From NCBI GenBank assembly GCA_022747635.1, contig JAKTNV010000075.1:1488001-1552000 (forward strand): a stretch of 64,000 nt of DNA, in the 5' to 3' direction. Below the pieces are notes generated by a model. It did no database searches and was not told where the DNA came from. It saw only the letters and a program-made list of their open reading frames with translations. Numbering within the stretch: the first letter of the stretch is position 1; every line of letters begins with the position of its first letter. The position numbers were made by a program, and so were the translations under genes. The stretch is from Hetaerina americana (lineage: Eukaryota > Arthropoda > Insecta > Odonata > Calopterygidae). This document shows positions 20,770 through 32,492 of this stretch, in pieces.

Positions 20770-23503
20770 ATTTCGGAGCATATGGCCCCGAAATGGCCGA
20801 TCGATTTTCGCCGCTTGGCGGCGGTTGATCGTCCGCGAGGCCGGTCCCTACGAGCGGGCGAGGATGTTTATCCCATGGAAGGATCTTCACGGATGTTATT
20901 CCATGTATTTCCTGGTGGTTTGACGATGCAGCTTTATCGAGGAAGTAAATAGAGCGTTCCCGAAGGGCGTCTTCTAGGGGTGGAGTGTCCGCTATTTCCC
21001 ATAGTGCCTCGTTCCCAGGAGTCCAGCCGAGACGTTGAGTTCCTCTGAGGTTCTTCCGGTCCTCGACGAGGAGCACCTCTTGCCGCGCCTCCCATGACTC
21101 CGCTCCATGCTGGTGCTGCGTAGAGCAGCGACGGTCTTACTACCGCCGAGAACAGCCAAAGGCGTTGCTTTAGCGCTAGACATGAATTGCCTAGATTGGG
21201 CGCCAGAAGGTTTCTCCTTTTAGATGTTATGCCAGCAGATCAGCGGACATGGGCGTGCATCGTTAGGCGTTTATCTAGGACAACGCCCAGGTACAGAATC
21301 GATTTTTCCAAGCGATTTCCGTAGCACCGACAAGAATCTCGCCGGTCTCCTTCGGTCCCTTGGAAAACACGATGGCCTAAGTCTTCTTGTCGTTTACGCC
21401 GAAACGCCAACGGGAAAACCACTCGGTTAGGGAGTCCACCGCCCTCTGCAGGGAACGAACCGCTAGATAGTGACGCGACGACCTTGCTAGAATAGCTGAG
21501 TCATTAGCATAGATGGCGATGATGACGTTGCTCCCGAAGTCCCCGGGGAAGTCCGCCGTGTAGATGGTAAAGAGAGAGCAGACTTCTTTGCGGAACGCCA
21601 CCTCGGATGCTTCGCTTTGCAGAGGTTGCACGGCCCCAGCTTACTCGGAAGTTCCTCTCAGAAAGCCAGGATTCACCAATTGGGGAAACCGAAACAATTC
21701 AGTTTACACAGTAGGCCCTCATGCCAGACGCGATCGAACGCCTCGCTGATATCGAAGAAAGCGCCGACGGTGGAGTGGCGACGGTTAAATCCTCCGGTGA
21801 TGAAGTTCAGCAAGCGTGCGATCTGGTGCGTGGTGGAATGTTCGCTGCGGACGCCGAATTGGTGGTCCGGGATGATGTTGAGTTCTTCCGTGATGGAGAC
21901 AATCTGCCCGAGGAGAATCCGCTCAAAGAGCTTCCCTAGGCCGTCGAGAAGGGAGATGGGTCGGAAGTTCGCCGGTCCCGGTGACTTCCCCGCTTTGGGG
22001 ATGCAAATCACGCATGCATCTTTCCAACGCATAGGGAAGTACCCTAGCGAGAGGCATGCATTTAGAATGCAAAGCAGCATCGTGGCGAATGAGACCGGAA
22101 TCTGGGAGAGAATAGCGTTAGTGATGCCGTCTGGTCCCGGGGCCTTGCGAGACTTCAAATACACTTAATGGACCCTCTAAGGTCCTTTTCACAGATGGTC
22201 GGCGGTGATTTGTCACGGACTCGCGTGAAGCGTGGAGATATCGGCGATGGAACAGGCGAGGTCAGGGGATCCCTAAGGTGCTCACCTCCCTGTAAGGGAG
22301 AGAAAACCTCTTCCAGGTGGGCTGCCATCCCTTCGGCTTTTTCCTCCGGTGTTCGCAGATTTCCTGACGGCAAGCGCAGCCGGGCTTCCTTCCGCGACTC
22401 TCCGCGAAGTCACCTCGCCAGTTTCTACAGGGAGCCGTCATCCGCGGAGAGCGAGGACACCTTTTTCTCCCAGGTGGATGTCCGGAAGGCTCGCATCTCC
22501 TCTCGGATACGGCGCTGTGCAGCATTCAGCAGGGATTTATCCGAAGGGCATCGAGAGCTCTGAAATCGCCTGTGAAGCCGATTTTTGTCCCGGATCTGGT
22601 CGCGGATGGTTTTCTGGAGCGCAAGATGGTTCCATTCCCTTTCCTGGCGCTCAATAATCGCTTCTGCGATCGCTGATGTCAGGGTGTCCTTCAGAAAATT
22701 GACTTGACTGTCGATTTCTTCGGGCGAATCGATAGGAGGTAGCTGAACGGACTGGATCTTGTTCGTCACAAGGTTCCGAAAGAGAATCCAGTCTGCGGCG
22801 GCGTAATCCCGAATTTTCCGCTTAGGTGGTATAAGTGGGCGACGTGCAATCCGAAGAACAGGGTGTTCTTGTCCAGGGCTTGTAATACATTCGCGGAAAG
22901 CGAAGTAGATAGGCCCGCATGCAAAGCGATGTCTAGAAAGTCGCTGGTTCCATGCGTGGCAAAGTGAGATTGCATGCTGGGTCCAATGACGCCGATGTTC
23001 GTTGCCGAAGTCCTCTATTTTAGGCGCTGTCCACGGGTGTTTTCGACACGGGGGTGCCAGTCTGCATGCTTTGCATTTAGATCCCCCGCAGCGATGGTAG
23101 GAGTGGATCCCACGAAGGGCGTCGCAAGATCGTCCGTGCGGAGTTCCACCAGAGGGGAAATGTACACGAAGGCGATTCGAAGAGTACCTTCATTGCAATC
23201 CAGATAAACGGCGATTGATTCCGTCGACTGTAAGGATGGTAAACGAAAGCGCTGGGTACGAAGATGTTTCGCGAAAAGGATCGTCGTACCCCCACCACAG
23301 CGTGCTCGATCGTCCCGGAATACGTGGTATCCTGGGACGGTCCATCTACCTCGTGACGAAAGATGAGTTTCTTGCAGCAAAGCAACCTCGCATCGCTGAC
23401 GTGCCAGGAACGGGAGGAGCTCTGCTGTTTTCCTCGCCATGGCGCCTCCCACATTCCAGGACGCAATGACGATGTTACGGTGTCCTGGAAGAGAATTATC
23501 CAT
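20770..23503 (-). pseudogene. B2 ORF2: endonuclease-RT, catalytic site mutated
   Basis: The start at 23503 gives MDNSLPGHRNIVIASWNVGG. Endonuclease motifs are LLQETHL, GDLNAKHADWH (near 23060), and a HFATHGTSDFLDI stretch near 22950. RT includes SRKAPGPDGITNAILSQIPV and AFFDISEAFDRVWHEG. The motif-C region reads IYANDSAI near 21515, so the first catalytic Asp of YADD is Asn. Frameshifts lie near 22770, 22170, 21640 and 21380. C-terminal reading: RLGWTPGNEALWEIA. It is doubly inactive, through frame damage and loss of a metal-binding residue. Confidence 0.82.
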
Positions 23504-23531
23504 TGCGGGCGATTAAAAGAGCGGGAATATG

Positions 23532-24244
23532 CTACAGCGTAGTGGAAAGTGCCTCCAGTTGTGACTGCAGGGCCGCCGAGATAATAGCCAACGTTCTTAA
23601 AACGTCGAGTATCGTTTGGTCGTCCGAAGCATCAGGTGCATCGGCAGCAGCGGAAATAGTCGTGGTCCCTAAAAGGGCCGTCGGCTGTGAAGATTCTGTC
23701 CTTTGGATGCGACGTCGTTCCTTCACGGGAAGCACGATGGAGTCTGCGGATTCACACTGTGACGTCGATGGTTCCGACAATGAAGGAAAGTGATGCCAAC
23801 GCGTGCACTTTGTATGGGGCGTTGCGGAGCAGGGCCGCGTGACACGTCCCATCCCCGCCAGGGGTTAGTCGTCCCAGGGGTGGCTGACTGCGCAGCGGAA
23901 GCGGAAGAAGAGGTGATCTCAGCAGCGGGAAACGGCTGATTCTTTGGGGCGGCGGAATTCGTGATGCCGTTCGTTGAGCCGCCCTCGCGGCGCCCCCGAC
24001 GATTCCGCAGCGGTTTTTCTTCGCTGCGATCTTTTTCGGCGCGCCACTTTTCACTGTTCAATGAAAAGGTGGTGTGATTTCCTCCACAATTAGGGTATTT
24101 CTCCTCTGTCTTCGGGCAACCCTGTAAGGAGTTACCACCCAAGCAGAAAGGGCAGCAAGCAGAAGCAGAGCAGAAGCTGCCGTGACCAAACCGCGAGCAG
24201 CGATGGCATCGAACCGAACCGATATAGTACTGCGCCTTGCGCAT
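23532..24244 (-). pseudogene. B2 ORF1, C-terminal part with zinc knuckles
   Basis: The reading begins in the knuckle region (CHRCSRFGHGSF, CPFCLGG, CPNCGGNHTTFS), followed by the basic stretch RNRRGRREGG and a Ser/Ala/Thr-rich tail that changes frame near 23760-23850. It ends 29 nt before the ORF2 start. The N-terminal half is missing because the element is 5'-truncated here. Confidence 0.72.
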
Positions 24245-24324
24245 CTTGTCCCGAATTCCAGCTGATGCTGATAAACGGTGATATGATATGGGTGTTGTAG
24301 GGCGTGATTACGGAGAAAGGATGC

Positions 24325-26999
24325 TTAATTTATGTTGGGCATGCCGGTTAGTTTAGGGCGTTTGTGCTTGAAGTGTGGATTGTTATCGTAGGACCATAGG
24401 TTTTCTAATAAGGGGTTTTGGGTGTTGGGCAGTGATTTGGAGGAAGCAACGGTTTGGAGGTAGGTACTGATGGGTGTTAGCTGCAGATCTTTGTGGAGGG
24501 AATCATTGCGAAAGAACCAGGGGGCTTTAGCTATGTGACGGATGGTTTTATTTTGAAAAGTGCAAATTTTATTTATGTTGGTTAAGGATATGGCTCCCAA
24601 TGCTGGGTAGCCATATGTCAGGATAGGGCGAATCGTTGATTTGTAGAGGATAATTTTTGTACTCAGTTTAAGGGGACTGTTGTGATTTAGAAGGGGGAAC
24701 AGGGAAGCTCGTGCCGCGTTTGCCTTGTTGAGTATGTACTTAGTATGTTCCTGCCAGGTAAGTTTTCTGTCGAGTATGACTCCTAGGAATTTGGCTGAGT
24801 TTTTAGTGGGGATCGGGAGGTACCTTAAAAAAAGGCCGTAGAGCAGGGTTTCTTCCATTTTCGTGCGAAGTTGACGTGTTCGCATTTGTCTGGATGGACA
24901 CAGAGTTTCCATGAGTCCATCCACTCTTCAACCAAGTCCAGGTGTTCCTGGACGTTGTCTGCTGCAGTGTCGGGACAGAAAGACTGGGATGCTATTGCGG
25001 TGTCGTCCGCGTACAGATACACTTGGGTTTTAGGATGGGAGGGGAGATCATTTATATAGAGGTTGAAAAGGGTTGGGGATAAGACAGCACCCTGAGGGAC
25101 GCCAGCAAGGATTTTTCTCGGGTTAGAGTTGTGGGAGTTTATGGAGACAAAGAAGGTTCTGTTTGAGAGGAATGATGCTATGATTTTTACAAGTGAGAAG
25201 GAGATATCAGTCTGGGAGAGTTTGTACACGAATCCTTCTTTCCAGACGCGGTCAAAGGCCCGTTTGATGTCTAGGAAGGCGACCTGAGTGTGTTTTTTAA
25301 TATTGAATCCGAACGTGATTTGCTCAACAAGTCGGAGGATTTGGTGGGTAGTGGCTGTTTTTCTTCTGAAGCCCGTTTGTTCCGGCCGTAGGATCTTAAG
25401 TGCAGTGAATTCCTCTTCAAGGCGGTAGTGGATGATGCGCTCCAGGACCTTTCCCATGCAGGGGAGGAGGCTGATGAGTCTGTGATTACCAGGGTCTTTA
25501 GGATCTTTACCGGGTTTGGGTATAAGTATGACTTTTGCACACTTCCAGGTGGCGGGGAAATAGCAGAGGGAGAGGCATGAGTTCAGGATGGACAGAAGGT
25601 GTTCAATGAAGTGTATGGGGAGGTTTTCAAGGTGGTTGTATGAGATGCGGTCAGGGCCGGGAGCAGATTTGGCTTTGCAGTTATTAATAATGGCCTTTAG
25701 GTCGGTCTGTGTAGCCGCTGGGATAGCAGGAGGGGGAGTTAATGCGATAGAGTCAAAGGTTTGGTTTGCGGGGGAGTCAAGATGGGATGATTTGGGTTGC
25801 AAAAGACCGATTCCAAAATGTCAGCGAAGATTTCACACTTTTCCTGGTCAGAGTAGGATAATAACCCGTTATGGAAGAGAGGAGCTGGAGGCGTGGATCT
25901 TTTTCGGAGTGAGCGGGCGAGTGGCCATACCGAGTTATCCTCATGGGACAGGGAGCTAATCTTTTTATCCCAGAGGGATTGCTTCTCCTTTCTGAGGGAG
26001 GAGGTGACGAGGTTGCGAAGGGCCCTGTATCTGCGGCCATCAATGGGGTGGTGGGTTTGTAGCCATAGCTGTCTTCCTTGGTTTCTCCTCCGCATGAGGT
26101 TTAATATCTCAGCCGGCAGAGTTTGACCAGTGAGAGTTGCCGGATCTTGGCGGAGTTGGGAGGAATTAGCTATCGACGTAAGGGTCAAGGTAAACTGTTT
26201 GATGGCTGAGTGTTTCTTCTTTATTTTTGAGGTTTAGGCGTTCCAGAGGCGTAATGCAGCAGGTCCAGTGAAACCGTTTCCAGTTGACTTTTGTGGTTTG
26301 TAAGTTGGGGATCGTCGGATACAGGGAAACAGTGTAGGTTAATGGACAGTGATCGGAGGCAGCATTGTTTACATTTTTAAGGTGAAAATTGGAAGGAAGG
26401 GAGGTAAGGACTAGGTCAAGGATGTCAGAGTCTACGGGGTTAGGGGTGAAATGCGTTGGGGATGGAGGAGTCAGTATGGCAAAATTTGCCGAGATTTGGA
26501 GACGGCGCAAAGAGGTGCCGCGACTAGAGTTGCATTTGCAACCCCAGGCCATGTGCTTAGCATTGAGGTCGCCACCTAGTAATGTCCTTGGAGTGAGGAT
26601 GCGTTTGATTGCATCCAGTTCTTCCTGGGGATATTTGCTGGTGTTTGGCGGGAAGTAAGCTGACCAGATATTTAAATTTCCTTCCCTAGTCTTAAGGGTG
26701 ATACCGACAAGTTCAAGTTTGTTAGCAACAGGTGGGCATAATTGGCAGCATGGAATAATTTTCTTTATGAGGATTTCTACTCTTCCACCCTTGGATTCAG
26801 GCCTGTCTCTACGGAAGACATTGTAGTTAGGGATATAAAATGTTTGATTAGTTGTCAGCTTTGTTTCCTGAAGCAGTATTATATCCGGGGAGTAGATGAC
26901 CGTGAGGTGCTGTAACTTGAGCGATTTTGTTCTAATACTGTTGCAGTTCCACTGGAGGAAGCTTAGGTGGTGAGGAGAGGAGATGGGTTTACAGACCAT
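24325..26999 (-). pseudogene. E2 ORF2: endonuclease-RT, lightly damaged
   Basis: Endonuclease (26999 to about 26300): LQWNCNSI, LLQETKL, GGDLNAKHMAWGC, ASDHCPLTY. The usual GGGVAILIKK reads GGRVEILIKK. RT (25802-24840): KSAPGPDRISYNHLENLP, VAFLDIKRAFDRVWKEG, AGVPQGAVLSPTLF, and YLYADDTAIAS with both catalytic Asp. One frameshift near 26180 separates endonuclease from linker, one near 25760 affects the linker, and one near 24840 separates palm from thumb (KFLGVILDRKLTW). There is no RNase H. The ATG at 26999 overlaps the ORF1 stop by 11 nt. Confidence 0.88.
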
Positions 27000-28534
27000 T
27001 TAGGAGTTTGAGAAGGCACAGGATTAAATCTGTTTTTAGGACTGATATTAGGGAGGCATTATTATCTACCATTAGGATCTTTGCTACAATGGTGAGTAGA
27101 GAGGACTTCAAGTTTGATTGGGATGAGGATTCTGGAGAAAGGCTGGGACCAGGATTAGGGTTCGGTTGGGTGGGGAGGGGATTTAAGGTAGAGAGAGGGT
27201 TGGTATCAGCCTGAGGGTGGGAGATACCAGTAAGGGGGTTTGAACGGGATTCCCAAGCATTTTCTAGGGGAGGAAAAGCAGCCTTGGAGATGGTTGGAGC
27301 TGTAGGTGCAGTCGTCCTGATGCCAGTGTCTAAGGCCTCTCTTTTTGCGCGGATTTTGAGCATTAGCTCCCTGTGGACAACACAGCCCCTGTAGTTTGAT
27401 GTGTGTGCGCCACCATAGTTGATGCACTTTGCAGGCTCATCTCTGGGTTTTAAGCTGTCCCGGTAATGATGGTTTCCAGCACACTTGATACAGCAGGGGT
27501 TTAGGCCACATGTTTTATGTCTGTGCCCGTAGCACTGGCATGACATGCACAAGGGGGGGCCTACAGGTTGCCGTTAAGGTTTGACGCTCATGCGCAGGTG
27601 GAGAAAAGAGGTTTGCAGAAAGTCCTTGTATCTAGAAGGATCTTGGAGACCGATTTCGAACAATGGCAGTTCTTTTGGAGGAATAGTCGGGAGTTCAGCT
27701 TCAGGGTTTACAGAACAGATCACATTCCTCTCCGCCTGTTTAATGGGAGAAGGGCGGATTGTCTTTAGCTGGGCAACTTGGTCCGCTGGAAAGCCGATGT
27801 CTGCTAGGACTTCTTTGATGCTTGCCACTGGAGTGTTAGACGGGAGGCCCCGGAGAACGAAGTGGCGTTTTTTGTCACACTTGAGCTGGTGAGTGTAATG
27901 CTCCAAACCCTTGGTTCTGAGAAGGGAGTCGGCGGCTTGGCAGTCAGAAACTATTTTGCAATTTTTTTTCATCTTGTGCACTGAGGTGGCCACTTGAGGT
28001 AGGACACAACCGAACGCAGGGAGTTGTATTTATCCTGCCAATTGCAGGTATCTTTTAGGTATATCGGGGGAAGTTTAGGCCGCGGCTGAGGTTCAGAGGG
28101 TTCTTCCTCTGTCAGGTCCGGGGTGTTATCAGCCTCCGCCTCAATTTTTCGCATGGAGAGTGAATTGATTTGCAGTTGGGGTGAGGCCTACTTCATCGTT
28201 GAAAGAGGGTTTTGCCTTTTGCTTGGACACCACAGTGGTGTATTCTGCTTCGGCGGGAGCAGTGCGCTTTGATGAGTTCAGTACGGTTTAGGCGGAAGGT
28301 CTGGAAGCTGGGAATTGCACGCGATACGTGGAAAGGATAGATTTCAAACGGGGGTCAGCCAAAGCTTTGGAGTGGATGAGAATGGATACTGTCTGAACGG
28401 TTGGTGAGGTGGCAGGAAAAAAGATTTAGGATGGTTTGAGGAGCAGAGTTCTGGTTAGATGACGGAGTATCAGGGCGAAGCTTAATTTGACCTTCATGGT
28501 CAGTGAAAGTTGATTTGGTAGCTTGGGGATCCAT
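26989..28534 (-). pseudogene. E2 ORF1: CCHC RNA-binding protein, broken
   Basis: It starts at 28534 in the same GGGGATCCAT context as E1 and E3. A PRE_C2HC-like fold lies near 27850 (HFVLRGLPSNTPVAS, LADIGFPADQ). Knuckles near 27400-27550 are CQCYGHRHKTC (intact), CIKCAGNHHYRDS (last Cys now Ser) and CINYGGAHTSNYRGC (second Cys now Tyr); the E3 copies of these motifs keep the Cys. The tail is Pro/Asn/Ser-rich and ends KLLNGL at 26989. Frameshifts occur near 28150 and 27560. Confidence 0.8.
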
Positions 28535-29866
28535 TTCAGGGGTTCCCGGCCAGAGTGGGCCTGAGGTAAAGCTTAGAATTTGTTAAAAAGGAGATTCAGT
28601 AACATGTAATACGATTTATAGACGGGAGATTTCAACAAGCGCACTCACCTGTTAATAGTAATGGAGACTTCAATGTTCGGGGCAGAAAAGAGTAGATAGG
28701 TGTTGCCACCATCAATGTCTTGAAAGGAAAGTCACTGTATCTCCTTAACTATTTCTTGTAGCTCAATTTGGACCAAAAAATTGAGTTCAAAATGGAAGGT
28801 AGGGGGTATCAGCTGCCCTTGCTACAATTTGAGATTATTAAATCCCAAGAAAGTGAGATTTGAAAGATAGTTTCAAAAAACAATATGCTTTGGAGACAAT
28901 TTTGGTGGCTGACACTGACAGCATCTTAAGGAAAGGAGGGCTATATCTTGGGCATGGTGAGAAATAGCTTAATTCTGATGAAAGATTTGAATACAAATTG
29001 GGGGGTAGGGAGAATCAAACATCCATAATACCGTATGGCACCCTGAGGGAGGTGGTAGGTCCTGTATGAAAAACGTCTAAAATAAAATATATAAAGCGGT
29101 TTCACTACGTGGTTCATAATGGAACCTAACAGATGATGCCACTGACAGTGTCTTCAAGTGGGTAAAGCCTCTATCTCCAAAACAGTAAGACTTAGGTTAA
29201 ATCTGATTAAATATTTGGATTCAAAATGGGGGAAGGGGGAACCAACAAAGCTTTCTACCCAATAAGACATTCATGGAAGAAGTGGGGAGGATTTTAAGAA
29301 AAGGAAAATATAGTGTAATGTGACACTATGTTGCAATGTGAGGAGTGAGTTTAAGTGTGTTTGCGTTGGATGTGGTGTGTATGGCAACTTGAGCCGACCT
29401 AATGGAGGGGAGATGGAAGTTGGGGGAGGCCAATGACACCCCTGCCGATCCGCAAAGCGGGCACAGCAGGTCCGTGTCGAGGCACCGTCCCACCCTAAAG
29501 CCTTGAGAAGTGGACCCGCCCAGGTCCCAGTGGAGTGCAAGGGGAGAAAACTCCCTTCCAAAGGTAACCGGACAAGACCTTTAAGGGACAGCTTGAGCGC
29601 CTTTAGAGGGTGAGAAGGAGGGACTGGTTAGCCTCCCTTACCCAAGCTATGGCTGAGAGGGACTCAAGTCACCAGAGTAAGTGTGTGTCTGTGTATAAGT
29701 GTGTTTACCTATAACTGAAGTTTTTCAGCTGCATGCAGACTTGATGGCGAGTCAGATGGGCAATCACCAGAAGGTTGGCAGCATGGATGGCAGTGGCCTC
29801 AAGGATCGGCTGTAGAGCTCAAGCAGTAGAACGATGTTTCCTTTTCGAGAGTAGGCAGCAGAATCT
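28535..29866 (-). promoter_or_regulatory. E2 5' UTR with three tandem monomers
   Basis: Monomer starts lie near 28697 (GTTGCCACCATCAATGTCTTG), 28905 and 29131, spacing about 210-225 bp. Short TTCAACA...CCTGTT repeats precede them at 28620-28675. The distal segment 29380-29866 carries the conserved GCCGACCTAATGGAGGGGAG and GGTAACCGGACAAGAC runs found in all E copies. Confidence 0.68.
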
Positions 29867-30689
29867 AATGTCAGTGTCAGTGGGTTTCCTCCAAACAAGA
29901 AAGTCTCCTGCTTTAATACCCTCATTCAGTTCTCCGGCCTGACACTCGACCACGACAAATTACAAAGAAACTTAGATGGCGGCCTCCATGGAGCAACAGC
30001 CACTGTAGATGTCCATGATGACAATTCTGTGCAGCTGGACCGCTTCGACATCCACGCGGTTCAAATGACATTTCCATTAATCTTGCTTTGCGTGGTAATC
30101 AATGCGTTACATCTACGCCCGTTGCCTTAGCAAAAGTTTCAGCAAATATTAATCACAGTGAATTTGCATCTCCGGTCATGGACACCGTCCCGCTGATAAC
30201 GGACGGCGAGGCGCTCGCGGCCTTTTTCACCTCTTTTGCATCACAACCAAACCACTTCTGATCATCCAAAGAACATGCCCCTCACGCAGTCCATCCCTGC
30301 GGCTTGCCACTCGGCTTCCTTACCATCGGAACCCATGGAACTTGGCGCCTCTCCGGCTCCGGTGAGTGTTCCCATCCTTCCCGGTCAATCAAAAATACCT
30401 CAGCGCAAAATGTAACGAACGCAATTCAGAAAAATTCAGAAGGCCCCTTAAACCATCCCCGAGGTTCTCTTGATTCGAGTATTAATCTCAGAACGCAAGC
30501 CCTCCACTGCCGAGCCATTCTGCAGTATATCCCTGCTGCAGAGGATGCAAGCTTCCCTTCGAGTGTAATCAAGGTTGATTCTAATCCCAAGATGACCGAG
30601 ATGTCCAATGAATCATCAATGGCAGCTGCAAGAGCCACCCTAGCCGCTCTCATGGTCAATGAACGAAATGAGCTGCTCGCGGGCCTCCG
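29867..30689. other. Unclassified segment between E2 and E3
   Basis: This matches none of the families in the window. Plus-strand readings give protein-like stretches in two frames: SPVMDTVPLITDGEALAAFF near 30180, of the kind seen just before RT domains, and an Ala/Asn-rich stretch AAARATLAALMVNERNELLAG near 30620. Stops separate them. It may be a decayed fragment of another retroelement or an old host exon. I cannot assign it. Confidence 0.35.
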
Positions 30690-30939
30690 CTTTGTTTTTC
30701 TTGATGAGGATTGCTACTCCACCTCCAGCCTAGGAATCATGCCTGTCTCTACGGAAGACTTTGTAGTTATGGATATAGAAAGTTTGGTTAGCAGTCAGCT
30801 TTGTTTCTTGAAGTAGTATAACATCCGGGGAGTAGACGGGCGTGAGAACCTGTAACTCGAGTGATTTTGACCTGTTACTCTTACAGTTCCACTGGAGGAA
30901 GCTTAGGTGGTGAGGAGAGGAGACGGGTTTACAGGCCAT
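30690..30939 (-). pseudogene. E3 ORF2, N-terminal endonuclease fragment
   Basis: Reads HHLSFLQWNCKSNRSKSLEL, then LLQETKLTANQTF and a KVFRRDRHDS-like end, matching E2 at 26999-26770. The start ATG at 30939 overlaps the ORF1 stop in ATGGCCTGTAA, the same arrangement as in E2. It is truncated before the GDLN motif. Confidence 0.75.
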
Positions 30940-32492
30940 TCAAGAGTTTGAGAAGGCATGGGATTAGATCCGTTTTTAGGACTGACATTAGGGAGGCATT
31001 GTCTTCTACCGTTAGGATTTTTGCAATAATAGAGAGTACGGAGGACTTCAAGCTTGATTGGGATAGGGATTCTGCAGAAAGGGTGGAATCAAGATTAGGG
31101 TTCGGTTGGGTGGGGAGGGGATTTAAGGTAGAGAGAGGGTTGGCGACGGCCTGAGGTTGGGAGATACCAGTAAGGGGGTTTGAACGGGATTCCCAAGCGT
31201 TTTCTATGGGAGGGAAAGCAGCCTTGGAGATGGTTGGAGCTGTGGGTGCAGTCGCCCTGTTGCCAGTGTCTTAGCCCTCTCTTTTGGCGCGTATTTTCAG
31301 CATAAGCTCCCTATGGACGATACAGGCCGATACCCTGTAGTTTGCTGTATGTGCGCCACCACAGTTGACACATTTTGCAGGCTCGTCTCTTGGTTTTTTG
31401 CAGTCACGATAATGATGGTTGCCAGCACACTTTACGCAGCGGGGGTTAAGACCACATGTTTTATGTGTGTGCCCGTAGCGCTGGCATGACATGCACTGGG
31501 GGGCCTACAGGTTGCCAGTAGGGTTCGACGCTCGTACGCAGGTGTAGAAGAGAGGTCGTTTGCATAAAATCTTCGTGCCTAGAAGGATCTTGCAGACGAA
31601 CTTGAAACAGTGGCAGTTCTTTTGGGAGAATAGGAGGAAGTTCAGCAGTAGGGTTTGCTGAGCGGATCACATTCCTCTCTGCCTGTTCGATGGGAGAAGG
31701 ACGTGTAGTCTTAAGCTGGACGACTTGGTCGGTAGGAAAGCCGATATCCGCTAGAGCTTCTTCAACGCTTGCCACTGGGGTGTTTGATGGGAGGCCCCGG
31801 AGAACGAAGTGGCGTTTTTTATCACACTTAAGCAGGTAAGTGTAATGCTCCCAACCCTTAGATCTTAGGAGGGAGGTGGCAGCACGGAAATCAGAAACCG
31901 TTTGGCAGTTTATTCTAATTTCGTTACGGACTAAGGTGGCCACTGGAGGGAGGACACATGCCGAACGAAGGGAGTTGTATTTCTCCTGCCAGTTGTGGAT
32001 ATCTTTAAGGAATATAGGGGGAAGTTTGGGCCGCGACTGAGGTTCGGAGGGTTCCTACTCCATCAGGTCCGGGGTTTTGTCAGCTTCCGTCTCGGTTTCG
32101 GGCGTGGACAGGGGAGTGAAACGATTTGCAGTTGGAGTGAGGCGTACTTCGTCATTGAAGGAGGGTTTTGCCTTTCGCTTGGAAACCACAGTGGTGTATT
32201 CTGTATCGGCGGGGGCAGTGCGCTTTGATGAGCTTTGTATGGTTGAGGCGGAAGGTATGGAGGCAGGGAATTGCACTCCATATGTGGAAAGGATGGATTT
32301 TAAACGGGGGTCGGCCAAAGCTTTGAAGGGGATGGGAATGGATACCGTCTGAGCGGTTGATGAGGTGGCAGGAAACAGATTAAGAATGGTTTGAAGAGCA
32401 GAGTTCTGGTTTGACGACGAAGGAGTGTCAGGGTGTAGCTTAAGTTGACAATCGTGGTCAGTGGCAGTCGGAGTAGTAGCTTGGGGATCCAT
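30929..32492 (-). pseudogene. E3 ORF1: best preserved E ORF1
   Basis: Begins MDPQATTPTATD at 32492 with a Ser/Thr/Pro-rich N-terminus. A PRE_C2HC-like fold follows (HFVLRGLPSNTPVAS, EEALADIGFPTDQ) near 31780. The knuckles CQRYGHTHKTC, CVKCAGNHHYRDC and CVNCGGAHTANYR-C keep all Cys and His; the third has an extra residue before the final Cys. Frame breaks lie near 32058 (in-frame stop), 31950, 31480 and 31271. Its intact knuckles show which residues decayed in E2. Confidence 0.8.

Larger units (their letters stand above)
20622..24246 (-). mobile_element. B-family element (B2), 5'-truncated
   Basis: This minus-strand copy has its 3' end near 20622 (sense CCGGTCATACAGATAGGCC) and is truncated inside ORF1 at about 24246, where the E2 3' end begins. 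ORF2 is nearly complete but frameshifted. It aligns with B3 across the RT domain with high similarity and with B1 more weakly. Confidence 0.8.
24255..29866 (-). mobile_element. E-family Jockey-like element (E2), near complete
   Basis: This is the longest uninterrupted E copy: 5' UTR 29866-28535, ORF1 28534-26989, ORF2 26999-24325, and a 3' end near 24255. The 5' end is placed where its match to E3 stops (CGAGAGTAGGCAGCAGA, 29850-29866). It serves as the reference for the E1 and E3 fragments. Several frameshifts are present, but all domains are there. Confidence 0.85.
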
